A stretch of DNA of 64,000 bases from Lachnospiraceae bacterium (GTDB lineage: Bacteria > Bacillota > Clostridia > Lachnospirales > Lachnospiraceae): assembly GCA_021199235.1 (NCBI GenBank), contig JAJQIL010000002.1, positions 1 to 64,000 of the forward strand, written 5' to 3'. The notes beneath the pieces are model-generated. The model did not search any database. It saw only the letters and a list, made by a program, of their open reading frames with translations, and was not told where the DNA came from. Shown piece by piece: positions 62,213-64,000 of the stretch. The translations under genes and the position numbers were made by a program. The stretch's first letter is position 1; every line of letters starts with the position of its first letter.

Positions 62213-63115
62213 ATGATTCAGGATATTGGCAGAAGCAGATTTCACAATCCATACAGGCCGGATGCGCAGCCATCTGAGGAAAGCCGTATTTTGTTCTATC
62301 GCGGGAGGGAGATCCTTGTGAAAAGGACAGACGATGAGATAGCCTTCCTGACATACGGAACTCTCAGAAAGGCATTTCCGCATCTGCATGAGCAGGCGAC
62401 CTTTCTGTTTTCGATTGATGGCACAGATTATTTTTTCTTTCGGGAATCTGAATTTGGATGTGCAGCGCCGTCGGCAGCCGGTCGTTGTGAGCCGGATGAT
62501 CTCCCCAAACTTTTCTCAGGATTTACCTGGGAGCGGATTGAACTCATGCGCACAGTCGGACCGAAAGAGGCAGCTTTTGCTGGCGTCACCGGGATGCAGC
62601 TTTATGGCTGGTACAAAAGCCGCCGCTTTTGTCCTGCCTGCGGCAGACGTATGGTACACAGCAAAAAAGAGCGTATGATGTACTGCGAATCCTGCGGGCA
62701 GATGGAATATCCGAAGATCTGCCCGGCCGTGATCGTCGCGGTGACGGACGGGGACAGGCTCCTGCTTACGAAATACGCGGGACGAGCGAACCGGAACTAC
62801 GCTCTGATTGCCGGCTTTGCTGAAATCGGGGAGACCATTGAGGAGACGGTGGAACGGGAAGTGATGGAGGAAGTCGGGCTGAAGGTCAAAAATATCCGTT
62901 ATTACAAAAGTCAGCCCTGGTCGTTTACCGACACACTTCTGATGGGATTCTTTTGTGAAGTGGACGGTGAGAGCCGTATTTCTCTGGATGAGACAGAGCT
63001 TTCCGTCGGGAAATGGTGCACACGTGAGGAAATTCCGGATAACGACGGCGTCAGCCTGACACGGGAGATGATGGCGGTCTTTAAGACCGGGAAAGAACCT
63101 TTGACAGACTGTTGA
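62213..63115 (+). CDS. nudC: NADH pyrophosphatase-type Nudix hydrolase
   Basis: A 300-residue enzyme that cleaves NAD(H) or removes NAD caps from RNA. Zinc ligands are Cys140, 143, 158 and 161. The Nudix box (201-223: GFAEIGETIEETVEREVMEEVGL split by its GX5EX7 spacing) is intact. SQPWSFTD (233-240) corresponds to the SQPWPFP motif that sets NudC apart, with two changes. AAGG lies 9 nt before the ATG at 62213. The frame to 62165 overlaps the tsf terminator and is rejected. Confidence 0.9.
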   Translation: MIQDIGRSRFHNPYRPDAQPSEESRILFYRGREILVKRTDDEIAFLTYGTLRKAFPHLHEQATFLFSIDGTDYFFFRESEFGCAAPSAAGRCEPDDLPKLFSGFTWERIELMRTVGPKEAAFAGVTGMQLYGWYKSRRFCPACGRRMVHSKKERMMYCESCGQMEYPKICPAVIVAVTDGDRLLLTKYAGRANRNYALIAGFAEIGETIEETVEREVMEEVGLKVKNIRYYKSQPWSFTDTLLMGFFCEVDGESRISLDETELSVGKWCTREEIPDNDGVSLTREMMAVFKTGKEPLTDC

Positions 63116-63170
63116 AGCTTCTGCAGGTATTTTACCTGTCGAAGAGATGGTAAAACTTCAGACAGATATA

Positions 63171-63199
63171 GAAATTTTCGTTGTATACGAAAAATTTCG
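63171..63199. promoter_or_regulatory. Palindrome upstream of fabH (possible operator)
   Basis: GAAATTTTCGT and ACGAAAAATTTC are inverted around TGTAT, 180 bp before fabH. It contains the same TTTCGT/ACGAAA hexamers as the cluster at 17603-17773. No FapR-type or FabT-type site was recognised with confidence. The rest of the 63116-63379 gap shows only a weak stem near 63116. Confidence 0.4.
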
Positions 63200-63379
63200 A
63201 CCAAATTTAAGGATTCCCTTGCCATATTCTCTGTAATGAGATAAAATGCCAGAGAATGCCTTCCTTCATATGCTGTCCGATTAGCGGGGACCTGTAATGG
63301 CTGTCCGCAGCAGGATGGCATCCCAAAATGGTGAAAAAGGCAGGAGGATGAACCGATCACACGAGAACAGGAGCAAATC

Positions 63380-64000
63380 ATGTACGCACAGAACCAGACA
63401 GATGAAACCAGAGAAGCAAGGCCAAAAAGTTTTAAGATCACAGGTACAGGCAGCTATGTGCCGGAAAATATAGTGTCAAATAATGACCTGACTGCATATA
63501 TGGATACGAGCGATGAGTGGATCCGCACCAGAAGCGGGATTGAGCAGCGGCATATCTGCACGACGGAGACGACCTCGCAGCTGGCACTGAAGGCGGCACA
63601 GAACGCTCTGGAAAACGCGCATGCGACGGCGGATGAGATCGATATGATCCTCTGCGCTACGATCAGCGGGGAATATATCTGCCCGTCAGTAGCGGCTCTT
63701 GTGCAGCGCGATCTCGGCGCGCAGTGCCCCTGTGTGGATTTAAGCGCCGCGTGTACCGGCTGGATTTATCTGATGGACACCGCTTCGGCCTTTTTCGCCC
63801 GGGGCGGGATTCGCAAGATGCTTGTGATCGGTGCGGAGTCCATGTCGCGCATTCTGAACTGGAAGGATCGTTCTACGGCGGTGCTGTTTGGCGATGGAGC
63901 CGGTGCGGCCGTGCTTGAGCCGGGAGACAATTATCTGGCGTCTTCTTTTGTCACGGATGGGAATGACGTGGTGATCGCGATTCCGACAGACAACGGGATT
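63380..64000 (+). CDS. fabH: 3-oxoacyl-ACP synthase III, N-terminal part (cut by window edge)
   Basis: Starts fatty-acid synthesis by joining acetyl-CoA to malonyl-ACP. 207 codons are visible without a stop. After a 17-residue extra N-terminus comes KITGTGSYVPENIVSNNDL, then DTSDEWIRTRSGIEQRH. The catalytic cysteine is Cys125 in SAACTGWIY, and VLFGDGAGAAVLEP is conserved. AGGAG lies 7 nt before the ATG. It probably opens a fab cluster to the right of the window. Confidence 0.93.
   Translation, partial: MYAQNQTDETREARPKSFKITGTGSYVPENIVSNNDLTAYMDTSDEWIRTRSGIEQRHICTTETTSQLALKAAQNALENAHATADEIDMILCATISGEYICPSVAALVQRDLGAQCPCVDLSAACTGWIYLMDTASAFFARGGIRKMLVIGAESMSRILNWKDRSTAVLFGDGAGAAVLEPGDNYLASSFVTDGNDVVIAIPTDNGI

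Noticed and set aside
1-64000. rRNA, tRNA or prophage genes
   Set aside because: Gaps between genes were read for tRNA-like ends, rRNA segments and phage structural genes. None was found.

Overview
The window reads as chromosomal DNA of a Gram-positive clostridium, most likely family Lachnospiraceae. Supporting signs are: a bifunctional Rel without a separate SpoT, RNase-free clostridial gene order, HemZ, a DUF5688 gene, LPXTG/sortase C pili whose largest subunit has the Lachnospiraceae-type N-terminus ending LPAITLE, strong AGGAGG ribosome sites with several TTG starts, and vegetative promoters close to TTGACA-N17-TATAAT. Housekeeping genes look GC-richer than the intergenic regions and the transposon. 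No rRNA, tRNA or CRISPR array was seen. I assigned no species.

Layout. 1-16.8 kb is mostly housekeeping: a partial DUF5688 gene and efp (both minus), a membrane SH3 protein, rluF, ligA, metA (acetyl type), the purine genes purE-purM-purN-purD, a cadherin-like membrane protein, a YtrA-type regulator with clpC, a small conserved protein and radA. 16.8-33.0 kb is a surface-pilus island: a divergent LytTR regulator, a promoter region packed with ACGAAA/TTTCGT boxes, a coiled-coil protein, a signal peptidase I, a 2779-residue Cna-B adhesin, a SpaH-type major pilin, a class C sortase and a second pilin-like protein with a VQTGD sorting signal. A degenerate type I toxin-antitoxin remnant lies between the major pilin and the sortase.

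33.3-38.4 kb is an AAA-ATPase-like gene split by a 3.85-kb transposon (34215-38064). The element carries a DUF6431 protein, a DDE transposase, an ExeA/TniB-type ATPase and two small cargo genes, with matching inverted ends and a 7-bp target duplication. The host gene also has a poly-T frameshift. Next come a BlaI-type repressor gene with an in-frame amber codon, an LCP-family protein, an unknown gene, cstA, apt and rel, then a metallo-hydrolase, hemZ, an HD-GYP protein and hisS. 50.6-60.1 kb holds a DUF1294 fusion, glyA and a four-gene MacAB-like export locus with two membrane-fusion adaptors. The window ends with rpsB-tsf, nudC and the start of fabH.

The main unexplained pattern is a dispersed 27-bp palindromic motif (arms GTAACTGT / ACAGTTAC around an 11-bp centre). 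It occurs at least six times, always 30-105 bp before the start codon of a plus-strand gene: metA, purM, the giant adhesin, the AAA gene, glyA and the first adaptor. Related tandem or composite forms lie before metA, before the major pilin, between rpsB and tsf, in the glyA leader and before cstA, where a 162-bp element is folded from four hairpins. A second pattern is in-gene or gene-end repeat expansion: a 414-bp duplication in the adhesin, a 36-bp repeat in hemZ, a 21-bp repeat making a D/E/Y tail, and 35- and 41-bp duplications at the ends of the HD-GYP gene and radA.
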